In this document: positions 43,446 to 52,580 of the stretch, one piece after another
How the letters are laid out: each line of letters opens with the position of its first letter
Numbering within the stretch: position 1 is the first letter of the stretch
Source of the DNA: DASUAS01 sp963841415
GTDB taxonomy: Bacteria; Actinomycetota; Acidimicrobiia; IMCC26256; DASPTH01
Assembly: GCA_963841415.1 (NCBI GenBank)
Contig: CAWJCN010000001.1
Span: 1,674,001-1,738,000, forward strand
Length of the DNA: 64,000 bases
Direction: 5' to 3'
The notes under the pieces: model-generated
Seen by the model: the letters and a program-made list of their open reading frames with translations, nothing else
Database searches by the model: none
Told to the model about the DNA's origin: nothing
Program-made: the position numbers and the translations under genes

Positions 43446-44093
43446 GTGCGCGCCCTACGGCTCGCCACCGGACTCGCGCTCGTCATCGCGCTCGGCGTGC
43501 TCGGCGCGCTCGTCGTTCCGGCGACCGCGACCGTGGCGGCCGAGCGGAATTCGTTGCCACCCTCGACGCGCAAGGCGCTGGTTGCCATCTTCGACCCGAA
43601 GGTGAAGCCCTTCGGATTGCGGGTGACGCGCGCCGCGCTGGTGAACCCGAAGCAGGAACGGGACGCGCACGGCACGCACCTCGCGATCTACGTCGAGCCG
43701 ACGGGCGACCGGACCCCCCAGGACTACATCGACGGCACCGTCGACGTGACCAAGGTGTTCATGCCGTTCGTGTTCCGGCAGTGGAAGGGCTTGAAGTCGT
43801 TCGACGTCTGCCAGGAGCCGCGACCGGCGGTGGACCCCCGGCCGGTGCCGGCACCCGAGACGCAGTTCTTCGCGACGCGGGCCGGCAGCGCGCTCGTCGA
43901 TTGGAAGACCGTGGACGTCGCGACCATGATCCACGCGTCACGCGTGGAGGCGGCAGCTGCCGGAACGCAGCGATCCGTGCGGTTCTCGCTGTTCGTGACC
44001 CAACATCTCCAGAACACGCCGGCATACCAGCAGGCGGCGGGCACAGACGCCACCACGACGTCAGAGAGTCCCACCCTGCGCGACTACGGCTGA
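43446..44093 (+). CDS. Secreted hypothetical protein
   Basis: 215 residues. Signal peptide residues 1-34 (LALVIALGVLGALVVPATATVAA). The mature part is mixed alpha/beta (THLAIYVEPTG, DVTKVFMPFVFRQW). One cysteine (DVCQEP). No domain is recognised. It starts at GTG 43446, 4 nt after the transpeptidase stop, so it is probably co-transcribed and may share envelope work. Confidence 0.65.
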   Translation: MRALRLATGLALVIALGVLGALVVPATATVAAERNSLPPSTRKALVAIFDPKVKPFGLRVTRAALVNPKQERDAHGTHLAIYVEPTGDRTPQDYIDGTVDVTKVFMPFVFRQWKGLKSFDVCQEPRPAVDPRPVPAPETQFFATRAGSALVDWKTVDVATMIHASRVEAAAAGTQRSVRFSLFVTQHLQNTPAYQQAAGTDATTTSESPTLRDYG

Positions 44094-44108
44094 GAGGGAG
44101 GCCCGGAC

Positions 44109-44900
44109 GTGGAGCTCGAAGGTTCGCACATCGTGATCACGGGGGCGTCGTCGGGGATCGGCGCCGCGCTCGGACCGATGCTGGCCGCGCGCGGCGCGAC
44201 CGTCGGCCTCGTGGCGCGCCGCGCCGGCCGGCTCGAGGAGGTCCTCGCCGAGTGCCGGGGCCACGCACCCGAGTCGCGTGCGTGGCCGCTCGACCTCGGC
44301 GACCTCGCCGCCGCCGAGGAGCTCGTACACCAAGCGGCGCGCGAATGGGGCCGGGTCGACTGCCTGGTGAACAACGCGGGCATCCCGGCGCGCATCCCGG
44401 TTGCCCACCTGACCGCAGCCGACATCGCGCACGTCATGGACGTCAACTTCCACGCGCCGGTGCGCATGTCGCTGGCGCTGCTCCCCGACTGGATGGCGCG
44501 TGGCGCTGGGTGCGTCGTGAACGTGTCCAGCCTCGGGGGACGCGTCCCGATCTCCCACGAGGCCGCGTACTGCGCGAGCAAGTTCGCGCTCTGCGGGTGG
44601 ACCGAAGCCATGGCCGTCGACCTGTTCGGTACCGGCGTCGAGGTGAAGCTCGTGCTGCCGGGACCCATCGACACCGAGATCTGGGATCAACCCGGCAACC
44701 AGCCCGCGGCCTACCAGGGTCCGTTCGTGCCCCCCGCCGACGCGGCGGCGACGATCGTCGAAGCCATCGAGGGTGAGGGCTTCGAGTGGTACGCACCGCC
44801 CGACTTCCCCGGTGGGGGGCCGCAGCACGCGATCGTGGTCGGCAAGAGCAACGACCCCGGCGCGTTCGTCGCCGCCATGGGATCGATGGCATCGTCGTGA
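44109..44900 (+). CDS. Short-chain dehydrogenase/reductase
   Basis: 263 residues. Classical SDR: TGASSGIG (11-18) binds NAD(P), NNAG (about 95), catalytic Ser in VVNVSSLGG and YCASK. The ending DPGAFVAAMGSM is slightly long. Substrate is unknown. GGGAGG lies 8 nt before GTG 44109. Confidence 0.9.
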   Translation: MELEGSHIVITGASSGIGAALGPMLAARGATVGLVARRAGRLEEVLAECRGHAPESRAWPLDLGDLAAAEELVHQAAREWGRVDCLVNNAGIPARIPVAHLTAADIAHVMDVNFHAPVRMSLALLPDWMARGAGCVVNVSSLGGRVPISHEAAYCASKFALCGWTEAMAVDLFGTGVEVKLVLPGPIDTEIWDQPGNQPAAYQGPFVPPADAAATIVEAIEGEGFEWYAPPDFPGGGPQHAIVVGKSNDPGAFVAAMGSMASS

Positions 44901-44906
44901 GCGTGG

Positions 44907-44932
44907 GAGCCGGGTATCCGGCGAGCAGCGAA
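44907..44932. repeat. Gene-start repeat, copy 1
   Basis: GAGCCGGGTATCCGGCGAGC and the following AGCGAA match 46855-46881 with one base less. It lies just before the MBL hydrolase start. A GTGAGCGTG word occurs on both sides (44897 and 44949). Confidence 0.6.
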
Positions 44933-44948
44933 CGACCAATGGAGGAGC

Positions 44949-45680
44949 GTGAGCGTGAACGTGAACGCCGACCGCCTCTACTTCCGCCAGCTGCTGTCGG
45001 GCCAGGACTTCGCGCGCGACGATCCACTCGCGCGCCAGATGGTGAACTTCGTGTACCTGGTCGGCGACCGCGAGACCGGCGAGGCCGTGGTCGTCGACCC
45101 CGCGTACGGCGTCGGCGAGCTCGTCGACCTGCTCGCGGCCGACGGACTCCGCCTCACGGGCGCGCTCGTCACGCACTACCACGCCGATCACTGCGGCGGC
45201 GACATCATGGGCTACTCGATCGAGGGCCTGCGGGAACTCCTCGCCCTCGACGGTGGCGCGGTGCCTGTGCACGTGCAACACGCCGAGGCCGAGTGGCTGA
45301 AGCGTTCGATCGGATTGTCCGACACCGATCTCGCGCTCCACGACAGCGGAGATGTGGTGCACGCCGGTGAGATCCCTATCGCGCTCATGCACACCCCCGG
45401 TCACACGCCCGGCAGCCAGTGCTTCGTGGTCGACGGCCGTCTCGTCGCCGGCGACACGCTGTTCCTCGAGGGGTGCGGCCGCACCGACCTCCCCGGCTCC
45501 GACCCCGACGCGATGTACGACAGCCTCACCCAGCGTCTCGCCACGCTCCCCGACTCGACCGTCCTCTACCCCGGCCACCGCTACTCGCCCGCGCCGTCGG
45601 CGACGCTCGGCGAGACCCGCGCCCACAACTACGTGTTCCGCATCCCCACCATCGACCAGTGGCGCGCCTTCATGGGCTGA
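44949..45680 (+). CDS. MBL-fold hydrolase (glyoxalase II / persulfide dioxygenase type)
   Basis: 243 residues. Metal motifs: THYHADHC (59-66 region), HTPGHTPGS, the Asp in VAGDTLF, and the C-terminal YPGHRYSP. This set fits hydroxyacylglutathione hydrolases and persulfide dioxygenases; the short C-terminus lacks the extra helical domain of glyoxalase II. GGAGG sits 4-8 nt before GTG 44949; GTG 44955 is also possible. Confidence 0.88.
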   Translation: MSVNVNADRLYFRQLLSGQDFARDDPLARQMVNFVYLVGDRETGEAVVVDPAYGVGELVDLLAADGLRLTGALVTHYHADHCGGDIMGYSIEGLRELLALDGGAVPVHVQHAEAEWLKRSIGLSDTDLALHDSGDVVHAGEIPIALMHTPGHTPGSQCFVVDGRLVAGDTLFLEGCGRTDLPGSDPDAMYDSLTQRLATLPDSTVLYPGHRYSPAPSATLGETRAHNYVFRIPTIDQWRAFMG

Positions 45681-45695
45681 CCCACGCCCTGGGAG

Positions 45696-46751
45696 CTAGG
45701 GGACGAGATCGTAGCGGGCGGCGACGAACGCGAAGAGCACGAGGCCGACGGTCGACGCCACGAAGTAGAGCGCACGCACGCGTGACGACCAGCGCTCGAG
45801 CAGCTGGCCGATGCCGACGAAGGACGGGAAGCATTCGTTGGCGTAGCGCCCGACGCCCACCATGCCCAGCTGCAACGACGGGATGAGGTAGAGCGCGCCG
45901 AAGACGAGCCAGGCGACGGGCAGCCGCTTGCGTTGCACGACGAGCACCCCGAGGGCGCCGAGCGCGAGGACGACGTGTGGGAGCACCGACCACTTGACGT
46001 GTCCCTCGAACAAGCCGACGAACGTGACCTCCTGCCAGCGCGACTTGGTCGTGAGGAACACGAACGCGTCATCGGTGCGGTCGGCGCAGTAGACGCACCA
46101 CGCGACGACCGCGACGACCGCGGGCCCGGCGACGACGAGCGCACGTCGCCAGGTGCGCACCGCGACGATCAGCGCGACCGCGAGCACCAGGCCGTTGGGC
46201 CGCACCAACGCCGCGGCGATCGCGACGAGGCCCGCGGCGACGTCGTGCTGGTCCTCGACGCACACGAACGCCCACACCGACGCGGCCAGGAAGATCGCCG
46301 ACGGATAGGTCATGGAGAACACGAACGACGCCGGGAACAGCGCCAGCGCCCACACCGCGAGCCGGGCGACCGTCACTCCGCCGTGGCGCGTCGCGATGCG
46401 GTGCACGCCGGCCAGTGCGACGAGGAACAGCACCTGGTTGACGACGAAGATGGCGGCCTTGTCGTCGGCCACCTCGCTCAGCGCCCGGATCAGCCCCGGT
46501 AACAGCGGGAAGAACGGCCATTTCGGGAACGGGACGTCGATCGGGCCGTAGCCATGCCGGGCGATGTCGAGGTAGAACGCTCCGTCCCAGCGCGTCGCAA
46601 CCTGCACGAAGCGCGACCCACGCTCGGGGTCGTTCACCGACGCCAGCAACACGACCACCGTCACCACGCGCGACAGCAACCACGGCGCGACGACGCCCTT
46701 CCACGGCAGCAGCGGCACTCGCTCCGTCAGGTCGCGTTCAGCCACCGCCAC
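45696..46751 (-). CDS. Polytopic membrane glycosyltransferase-like protein (PIG-V type)
   Basis: 351 residues with about nine transmembrane helices. The first luminal loop RWDGAFYLDIARHGY carries the WD and Asp pattern of GT-C mannosyltransferases of the PIG-V family. FPKWPFFPLLPGLIRAL is also typical. Lipid-linked sugar would be the donor. GTG 46751 lies 6 nt from TACGGT. It is divergent from citrate synthase. Confidence 0.8.
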   Translation of the reverse strand: MAVAERDLTERVPLLPWKGVVAPWLLSRVVTVVVLLASVNDPERGSRFVQVATRWDGAFYLDIARHGYGPIDVPFPKWPFFPLLPGLIRALSEVADDKAAIFVVNQVLFLVALAGVHRIATRHGGVTVARLAVWALALFPASFVFSMTYPSAIFLAASVWAFVCVEDQHDVAAGLVAIAAALVRPNGLVLAVALIVAVRTWRRALVVAGPAVVAVVAWCVYCADRTDDAFVFLTTKSRWQEVTFVGLFEGHVKWSVLPHVVLALGALGVLVVQRKRLPVAWLVFGALYLIPSLQLGMVGVGRYANECFPSFVGIGQLLERWSSRVRALYFVASTVGLVLFAFVAARYDLVP

Positions 46752-46757
46752 CGGGCC

Positions 46758-46763
46758 ACCGTA
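46758..46763 (-). promoter_or_regulatory. Leaderless -10 box (TACGGT)
   Basis: Minus-strand TACGGT, 6 nt before GTG 46751. Confidence 0.4.
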
Positions 46764-46837
46764 GGCGAGCCGACCAGACCGAAAGAGGCTTCCGCACCGA
46801 CGGGTACGCTGCTACGCGGACCAGGAGGAACGGCAAG

Positions 46838-46927
46838 ATGAGCGAAGCGTCCGCGAGCCGGGTATCCCGGCGAGCAGCGAAGCGGAGCCCCTGCGGCTCG
46901 GCGCCAGCCAGGAGCGGAAGAGGATGA
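46838..46927 (+). CDS. Upstream leader ORF of gltA
   Basis: 29 codons with a strong Shine-Dalgarno (AGGAGG, 46823-46828). It begins MSEAS, close to the gltA start MSEPP, and its TGA overlaps the gltA ATG as ATGA. The frame crosses the gene-start repeat. Translation of this ORF would couple to gltA. It is likely a by-product of repeat insertion. Confidence 0.45.
   Translation: MSEASASRVSRRAAKRSPCGSAPARSGRG
46855..46881. repeat. Gene-start repeat, copy 2
   Basis: Contains the palindrome GCCGGGTATCCCGGC followed by GAGCAGCGAA. Matches 44907-44932. It lies 43 nt before the gltA ATG. Confidence 0.6.
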
Positions 46928-48222
46928 GCGAACCGCCCGCCGTATTGCGCATCGGAAGCGACGAGACCGAACTACCCGTGATCGTGGGCACCGAGGGCGA
47001 GCGGGGGCTCGACATCTCGAAACTGCGGGCCCAGACAGGGGCGGTGACCCTCGACTACGGCTTCGTCAACACCGGCTCGTGCGAATCGGCGATCACGTTC
47101 ATCGACGGCGAGGCCGGCATCCTGCGCTACCGGGGCATCCCCATCGAGGAGCTCGTCTCGGTCCCGGTCCCTTCGTTCCTCGAGACGTCGTATCTCTTGA
47201 TCTACGGCGAGCTCCCCAGCCGCACGCAGCTCGACGAGTTCCGCTTCGGGATCCGCAAGCACACGCTGCTGCACGAGGACGCCAAGCGCTTCTTCGACGC
47301 GTTCCCGAAGGACGCCCATCCCATGGGCACGCTCTCGTCGGTGGTCAGCGCGCTGTCGACCTTCTACCAGGACAGCAGCGACCCCCACGATCCCGACCAG
47401 GTGCACCTCTCGATCCTGCGCCTCATGGCGAAGCTGCCGACCATCGCCGCGTACGCGTACAAGAAGTCGATCGGCCAACCGTTCCTGTACCCCGACAACT
47501 CGCTCGACCTCATCGAGAACTTCCTCACGATGATGTTCGCCGTGCCGTCGGAGCGCTACGAGGTGAGCCACAACACCGTGGTCACGCTCAAGCAGCTGCT
47601 CATCCTCCACGCCGACCACGAGCAGAACTGCTCCACGAGCACGGTGCGCCTGGTCGGCTCCAGCGAGGCCAACCTGTTCGCCTCGATCGCCGCCGGCATC
47701 AACGCACTGTGGGGTCCGCTGCACGGCGGCGCCAACCAGGCGGTGGTCGAGATGCTCGACCGCATCACTGCCGACGGCGGCGACGTCGACAAGTACGTCC
47801 GCATGGCCAAGGACCCCGACGAGCCGTTCAAGCTCTCGGGCTTCGGTCACCGCGTCTACAAGAACTACGACCCGCGGGCACGCATCCTCAAGGACGCGTG
47901 TCACCGGGTGATCGCGGAGCTCGGCCGGATGGACGCGCAGCTCGACCTCGCGCTGCGCCTCGAGGAGGTCGCGCTCAGCGACGACTACTTCGTCGAGCGC
48001 AAGCTCTACCCGAACGTCGACTTCTACTCGGGCCTCATCTACCGGGCGATGGGCTTCCCCACGCAGATGTTCCCCGTGCTGTTCGCCATGGGTCGCCTCC
48101 CGGGCTGGATCGCGCACTGGGTCGAGATGATGGAGAGCCCCAAGACGAAGATCGGCCGCCCGCGCCAGATCTACACCGGGGCCACGAAGCGGCCGTACGT
48201 CCCCATCGACGAGCGCGGCTGA
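46924..48222 (+). CDS. gltA: Citrate synthase
   Basis: 432 residues; condenses acetyl-CoA and oxaloacetate. Type II citrate synthase: LDYGFVNTGSCESAITFIDG at the N-terminus, LHADHEQNCSTSTVRLVGS (first catalytic His), GPLHGGANQAVVEML, GFGHRVYKNYDPRA (second His), and the catalytic Asp in LYPNVDFYSGL. ATG 46924 is preceded by AGGAGCGGAAGAGG. A leader ORF overlaps the start. Confidence 0.97.
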   Translation: MSEPPAVLRIGSDETELPVIVGTEGERGLDISKLRAQTGAVTLDYGFVNTGSCESAITFIDGEAGILRYRGIPIEELVSVPVPSFLETSYLLIYGELPSRTQLDEFRFGIRKHTLLHEDAKRFFDAFPKDAHPMGTLSSVVSALSTFYQDSSDPHDPDQVHLSILRLMAKLPTIAAYAYKKSIGQPFLYPDNSLDLIENFLTMMFAVPSERYEVSHNTVVTLKQLLILHADHEQNCSTSTVRLVGSSEANLFASIAAGINALWGPLHGGANQAVVEMLDRITADGGDVDKYVRMAKDPDEPFKLSGFGHRVYKNYDPRARILKDACHRVIAELGRMDAQLDLALRLEEVALSDDYFVERKLYPNVDFYSGLIYRAMGFPTQMFPVLFAMGRLPGWIAHWVEMMESPKTKIGRPRQIYTGATKRPYVPIDERG

Positions 48223-48270
48223 GCCTCCTCGTCACCGTCGTTCGCGTCCGCTCACTCTCCGTCCCGGCGA

Positions 48271-48298
48271 ATGAGCGCCGGCGGAGCCGGACGCTCAT
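48271..48298 (+). terminator. Hairpin after gltA
   Basis: ATGAGCGCCGGC pairs with GCCGG and CGCTCAT with one bulged A and a 3-nt loop. It starts 49 nt after the gltA stop, has no U-run, and directly follows a diverged copy of the 3'-end repeat (48233-48263). Confidence 0.55.
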
Positions 48299-48329
48299 CC
48301 GGTACGCCGGACCCGCGCCTCAGGCTCGG

Positions 48330-48854
48330 TCAATCGATGCCGAGCGAGTTCGCCACCATCGACAGCATCGTGTACTGCCCGACGACGTAGGGGATCTCCA
48401 CCAGCTCTCCCGGCGAGTAGTGCGCCGCGAGCGCGAACCACGTCGCGTCGCCGACGGTCGCAGTCGTCGCGAGCTCGTCGACGGCGCGCAGCAGCACCAC
48501 TTCGTGCTCGGGCCATTCGGCCGCGTCGAGCGCGTCGTCGTGGTCGAGGGCCGCCAGCTCGTGCTCGGTGATGCCGGCCTCCCGCCCGAACTCCGAGTGC
48601 TCGACGCGCTGGAACTCGCTACGGCAGTGGTGGATCGCTCGGAGCGCGGCGAGCTCGTGGTCACGTCGCGGCAGCTGCCCCTCGAGTGCGAGCGCCGAGG
48701 CCCACCCGAGGAACGGCCCGAACAGCTTCGGCGTGTGGGCGAGTACGGCCACCGTGGGGATCGGGCCCCGCGGCGGCCGATCCACCAGCTCGAGCAGCGC
48801 GGCGGTCTCCGCGGTCACGTCGTCCTGCGCCGGGATGTCGACGCGCTCGGCCAT
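48330..48854 (-). CDS. Carboxymuconolactone decarboxylase (AhpD-like) family protein
   Basis: 174 residues, all-helical. RDHELAALRAIHHCRSEFQRVEHSEFG holds the CMD core, with one Cys and a following His in place of the full CxxC of AhpD, so peroxidase activity through two cysteines is unlikely. It could be a decarboxylase-like or scaffold protein. It follows the binding-protein gene (14 nt gap) at the end of the sugar ABC operon. Confidence 0.8.
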   Translation of the reverse strand: MAERVDIPAQDDVTAETAALLELVDRPPRGPIPTVAVLAHTPKLFGPFLGWASALALEGQLPRRDHELAALRAIHHCRSEFQRVEHSEFGREAGITEHELAALDHDDALDAAEWPEHEVVLLRAVDELATTATVGDATWFALAAHYSPGELVEIPYVVGQYTMLSMVANSLGID

Positions 48855-48868
48855 GAGTGTCGCGCCCT

Positions 48869-50272
48869 CTACACGCCGAGCTTGGAGTTGTAGTCGTCGA
48901 TCGCCGCGGTGGCGTTCTTCGCCGCGTTCGCCAGCGCAGTCTTCGGATCGGTGCCGGTGAGGAACATGCTGTTCTCGGCGTCGCGCATCGCGTCACGTGC
49001 GCCGGTGTAGTTGCCGATCACCGAACCCGACGTCGCCACTGTCGTGGGCCCCGACGCGAGCTGGTCATACGCGACCTTGTACGCAGGGTTCTGGGTCCAG
49101 TACTGCTGCATCTCCGAACTGGTCGCCGACGCCTTGCGGATGGGGAGGTAGCCGGTGCCGATCGCCCACGTGGTGAGGCTCTCGGGCTGGTCGAGGAACT
49201 TCAGGAACTTCCACGCCGCCGCCTGCTTGGCGGCCGACGACTTGTTCACCATGAACAGCTCGCCACCGCTCACCCCCACGGCGCCCCTCGCGTTGGCGGT
49301 CGGCGCCGGGAACGGACCCACGCCGAGCTCGACGTTGGTCACGGTGCCGCCACTGAGGACCGCGCTGATGGTGCCGAGCGCCGCGCTCGTCTCGAACGCC
49401 ATCGCGTGCGTGCCGCTCTGGATGCCGAGCAGGTTGTCGAACGCGCCGGTGCCGAGGTCGGGGTTGGTGGTGGCGAGGCCGTCCTTCACCATGCCCGACA
49501 ACCACGTGTAGATCTGGCGCCCGGTGGCGTCGTTGTAGACCGCCTTCGTGGCCCGTGCCTTCCGACCGTTGCTGTTGTTGACGTAGAGCTTGTCGGCGAG
49601 GCCGCGCCAGTGCTCGAAGTAGCCCGGCTCGGTCTTGAGCCCGAGCGGTGCCTCCACGCCGTTCGCCTTGAGCTTCTCGGCAGCGGCCCGCACGTCGGCG
49701 AGCGTCTTCGGGGGCGAGTTCGGGTCGAGGCCGGCCGCGGTGAACGCCTTCTTGTTGTAGTAGAGCACCGGGCCCGACGTGTTGAACGGCATCGCGTACT
49801 GCGTGCCCTCCACCGTGAAGTACGAGATCACACGCGGCAGGAAGTCCGAGAAGCTGTAGTGGTCGGCCTTCGCGCACACGCCCGCCGGCACCACCGTCTG
49901 CGTGTCGATCATCTGCTGCTGGTCGGACTCCTGCAACTGCACGATGTCGGGCAGGTCACCCGTGCTGAGTCCGGCCTTGTACTTGTTGAAGGTCTGCACG
50001 TAGTCGATCTGGTTGACCAAGTTCACCTTCACGTCGCTCTGTGACGAGTTGAACTGATCGACGAGCTTCTGCAGTGTTGCTTCGTTCGCGCGAGCCATCG
50101 AGTGCCACATCGTGATCTCGACCGGCTTGCCCTTCGCCGACTTCAACGCGCTCAGCGGGCACTTCGTGCTGTTGGCCGCACCCGCTCCCGGCACGGCGAC
50201 CACTGCCGAGAGGCTGGTCGCGACGACCACTGCCGCGAGTCCAGAGCCCGCCCAACGCTTCCACGACCGCAT
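48869..50272 (-). CDS. Sugar/glycerophosphate ABC binding protein 1
   Basis: 467 residues, solute-binding family 1. Signal peptide 1-33 (LAAVVVATSLSAVVAVPGAGA). The opening KGKPVEITMWHSMARANEATLQKLVDQFN, DLPDIVQLQESDQQ and YAMPFNTSGPVLYYNKKAF match UgpB-type receptors. It is a close tandem paralogue of the next upstream gene, so one importer has two receptors. AGGAG precedes ATG 50272. Confidence 0.9.
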   Translation of the reverse strand: MRSWKRWAGSGLAAVVVATSLSAVVAVPGAGAANSTKCPLSALKSAKGKPVEITMWHSMARANEATLQKLVDQFNSSQSDVKVNLVNQIDYVQTFNKYKAGLSTGDLPDIVQLQESDQQQMIDTQTVVPAGVCAKADHYSFSDFLPRVISYFTVEGTQYAMPFNTSGPVLYYNKKAFTAAGLDPNSPPKTLADVRAAAEKLKANGVEAPLGLKTEPGYFEHWRGLADKLYVNNSNGRKARATKAVYNDATGRQIYTWLSGMVKDGLATTNPDLGTGAFDNLLGIQSGTHAMAFETSAALGTISAVLSGGTVTNVELGVGPFPAPTANARGAVGVSGGELFMVNKSSAAKQAAAWKFLKFLDQPESLTTWAIGTGYLPIRKASATSSEMQQYWTQNPAYKVAYDQLASGPTTVATSGSVIGNYTGARDAMRDAENSMFLTGTDPKTALANAAKNATAAIDDYNSKLGV

Positions 50273-50336
50273 CGTCACTCCTGTCGACGTCCCCCGTGCC
50301 CGGCCCAGCATTGCCGATCGGGGCCATCCCGCGGGG

Positions 50337-51726
50337 TCAGGCGCCGATCCGGGTGTTGTAGTCGTCGATGGCCGCGGTGGCTCCCTTCACCGCGTTCGCG
50401 AGGGCGTCCTTCGGCGACGTGCCGTTGAGGAACATGCCGTTCATCGCGTCACGCACCGCGTCACGGGCGCCCTTGTTGTTGCCGATCACCGATCCGGACG
50501 TCTGGAGCGTGTCACGACCGCCGAGGAGCTGGTCGTACGCGACCTTGAAGCCGCGGTTCTGCGCCCAGTAGTCCTGCATCTCGGTGCTCGCGGCCGACGA
50601 CTTCCGGATCGGGATGTACCCGGTCGCGATCGCCCACTTGGTGACGTTCTCGGGCTGGAGCAGGAACTTCTCGAACTTCCACGATGCCGCCTGCTTGGCC
50701 TTCGACGACTTGTTCACCATGAACAGCTCGCCACCCTGGTTGAACACCCCGCCCGAGATCTTGCCCTTGCCCGGACCGGGCAGCGGTGCGACCCCGAGGT
50801 CGATGTTGGGGTCGTTGCCCGCATCGAGGACCGACTTGATGGTGCCGAGCGCGGCGCTGGTGTCGAACGCCATGGCGTGCGAGCCGCTGCGGATGCCGAG
50901 CAGGTCGTCGTAGATGCTCGGCCCGAGGTCGGCGTTGGTGGTGGCGAGGCCGTCCTTCACCATGCCATCCATCCAGCTGAAGATCTGGCGCCCGGCGACG
51001 CCGTTGAACACCGCTTTGGTCGCGCGCGCCTTGCGGCCGTTGCCGTTGTTGGCGAAGAACTGGTTCGCCTGGGCCGTCCACTGCTCGATGAAGATCGGAT
51101 CGGTCTTGAGCCCGAGCGGCGCCTCGACGCCGTTGGCCTTGAGCTTCTCCGCCGCCGCCCGCACCTCGTCGAGCGTCGTCGGGGGCGAGTTCGGATCGAG
51201 GCCGGCCGCGCTGAACGCCTTCTTGTTGTAGTAGAGGACCGGCCCCGACGTGTTGAACGGCATCGCGTACTGCTCGCCCTGCACCGTGTAGTAGCTGATC
51301 ACGCGAGGCAGGTAGTCGGAGAAGCTGTAGTGGTCGGCCTTCGCGCACACGGCCGCGGGCAGCACCGTCTGCGTGTCGATGATCTGCTGCTGGTCGGTCT
51401 CCTGCAACTGGACGATGTCGGGAAGGTCGCCGGTGCCCAGGCCCGCCTTGTACTTCTGCAGCGTCGCCTCCCAGTCGATCTGGTTCACGAGGTTCACCTT
51501 CACGTCGTTCTGCGACGAATTGAAGGAGTCGACCAGCCCCTGGAGCGCGGTCTCGTTCGCGCGCGGCATCCAGTGCCACATCGTGATCTGCACCGGCTTC
51601 GACGCCGATTTCGAGCGCGTTGAGCGGACACGACGTGCTGTTCGCTGCACTCGCGCTCGGGCCGTCGACCGCGACCAACGCCGTCGCCGTCAACACGAGC
51701 ACGCAGAGCACTGCAACCTTCTTCAT
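50337..51726 (-). CDS. Sugar/glycerophosphate ABC binding protein 2 (frameshifted)
   Basis: About 462 residues, paralogue of the preceding protein across its whole length (QITMWHWMPRANETALQ, DLPDIVQLQETDQQQ, YAMPFNTSGPVLYYNKKAF). Signal peptide (LCVLVLTATALVAVDGPSASA) starts at ATG 51726, which overlaps the permease stop as ATGA. At about 51610-51614 one surplus base shifts the frame between SCPLNAL and KSASKPVQ. Read through, the protein is complete. Confidence 0.85.
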
Positions 51727-52580
51727 CCCTTCACCGCTCCCGCTGTGAGCCCGCGTACGAGCTGCTTCTGGAAGAACAACAGGAGTATCACCAACGGGAT
51801 CACCGCGATGATCGCCCCTGCGAACGTGATGTTGATCTGGTCGATGCTGGTCTGCTGGAGTTGCTTGAGCCCGATCTGCACGGTGCGCAGCTTGTCGTCC
51901 TTGGTGATGAGCAACGGCCAGAGGTACTGGTTCCATGCGGCGAGGAAGGCGAACACCGTGAGCGCAGCCACCGCCGGGCGCGCCAGCGGTACAGCGACAC
52001 GCCACAGGAACCGCCAGTGGCCGTAGCCGTCGAGCGCGGCCGCGTCGCGCAACTCGCCGGGCAACGTGAGGAAGGCCTGGCGCATCAGGAACGCGCCGAA
52101 TCCAGTCGCGAGGAACGGCACCGCGAGCCCGGCGTAGGTGTTGTACCAGCCGAGATCACTGATCGTGCTCAGGTTGGTGACGATGGTGACCTCGAACGGC
52201 ACCATCAGCGTGGCGAGGAAGATCACGAACAGGATGCGCTTGAACGGGAACTGCAGGAACGCGAACGCGTAGCCGGCGAGGATCGCTGTGAGCACCTGCC
52301 CGACCGTGATCACCACCGTGACGATGGCACTGTTCTTGAGGTACGTGCCCATGTGCCCGGCGTTCCAGGCGTCCGGGTACGAACCCCACTGCGGGTTGGT
52401 GGGGAAGAGCTTGGGCGGCTGACGGGTGATGTCGACGGGCGGAAGCAGCGAGTTCACGATCGTGATGTAGATCGGGAACAGCACGATGATCGAGAGCACG
52501 GTGAGCAGCGCGTAGCGACCGACCTTCCCCCACACCTTGCGTCGGTGCAGGGCGCGCGCGTCGACGGTGTCAGCGCTCAT
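51723..52580 (-). CDS. Sugar ABC importer permease (MalG/UgpE type)
   Basis: 285 residues with six transmembrane helices. The EAA loop is AAALDGYGHWRFLWRVAVPLARP. It pairs with the other permease and the ATPase. ATG 52580 lies 11 nt inside the upstream gene end; the 3' end overlaps the next gene by 4 nt. Confidence 0.92.
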   Translation of the reverse strand: MSADTVDARALHRRKVWGKVGRYALLTVLSIIVLFPIYITIVNSLLPPVDITRQPPKLFPTNPQWGSYPDAWNAGHMGTYLKNSAIVTVVITVGQVLTAILAGYAFAFLQFPFKRILFVIFLATLMVPFEVTIVTNLSTISDLGWYNTYAGLAVPFLATGFGAFLMRQAFLTLPGELRDAAALDGYGHWRFLWRVAVPLARPAVAALTVFAFLAAWNQYLWPLLITKDDKLRTVQIGLKQLQQTSIDQINITFAGAIIAVIPLVILLLFFQKQLVRGLTAGAVKG

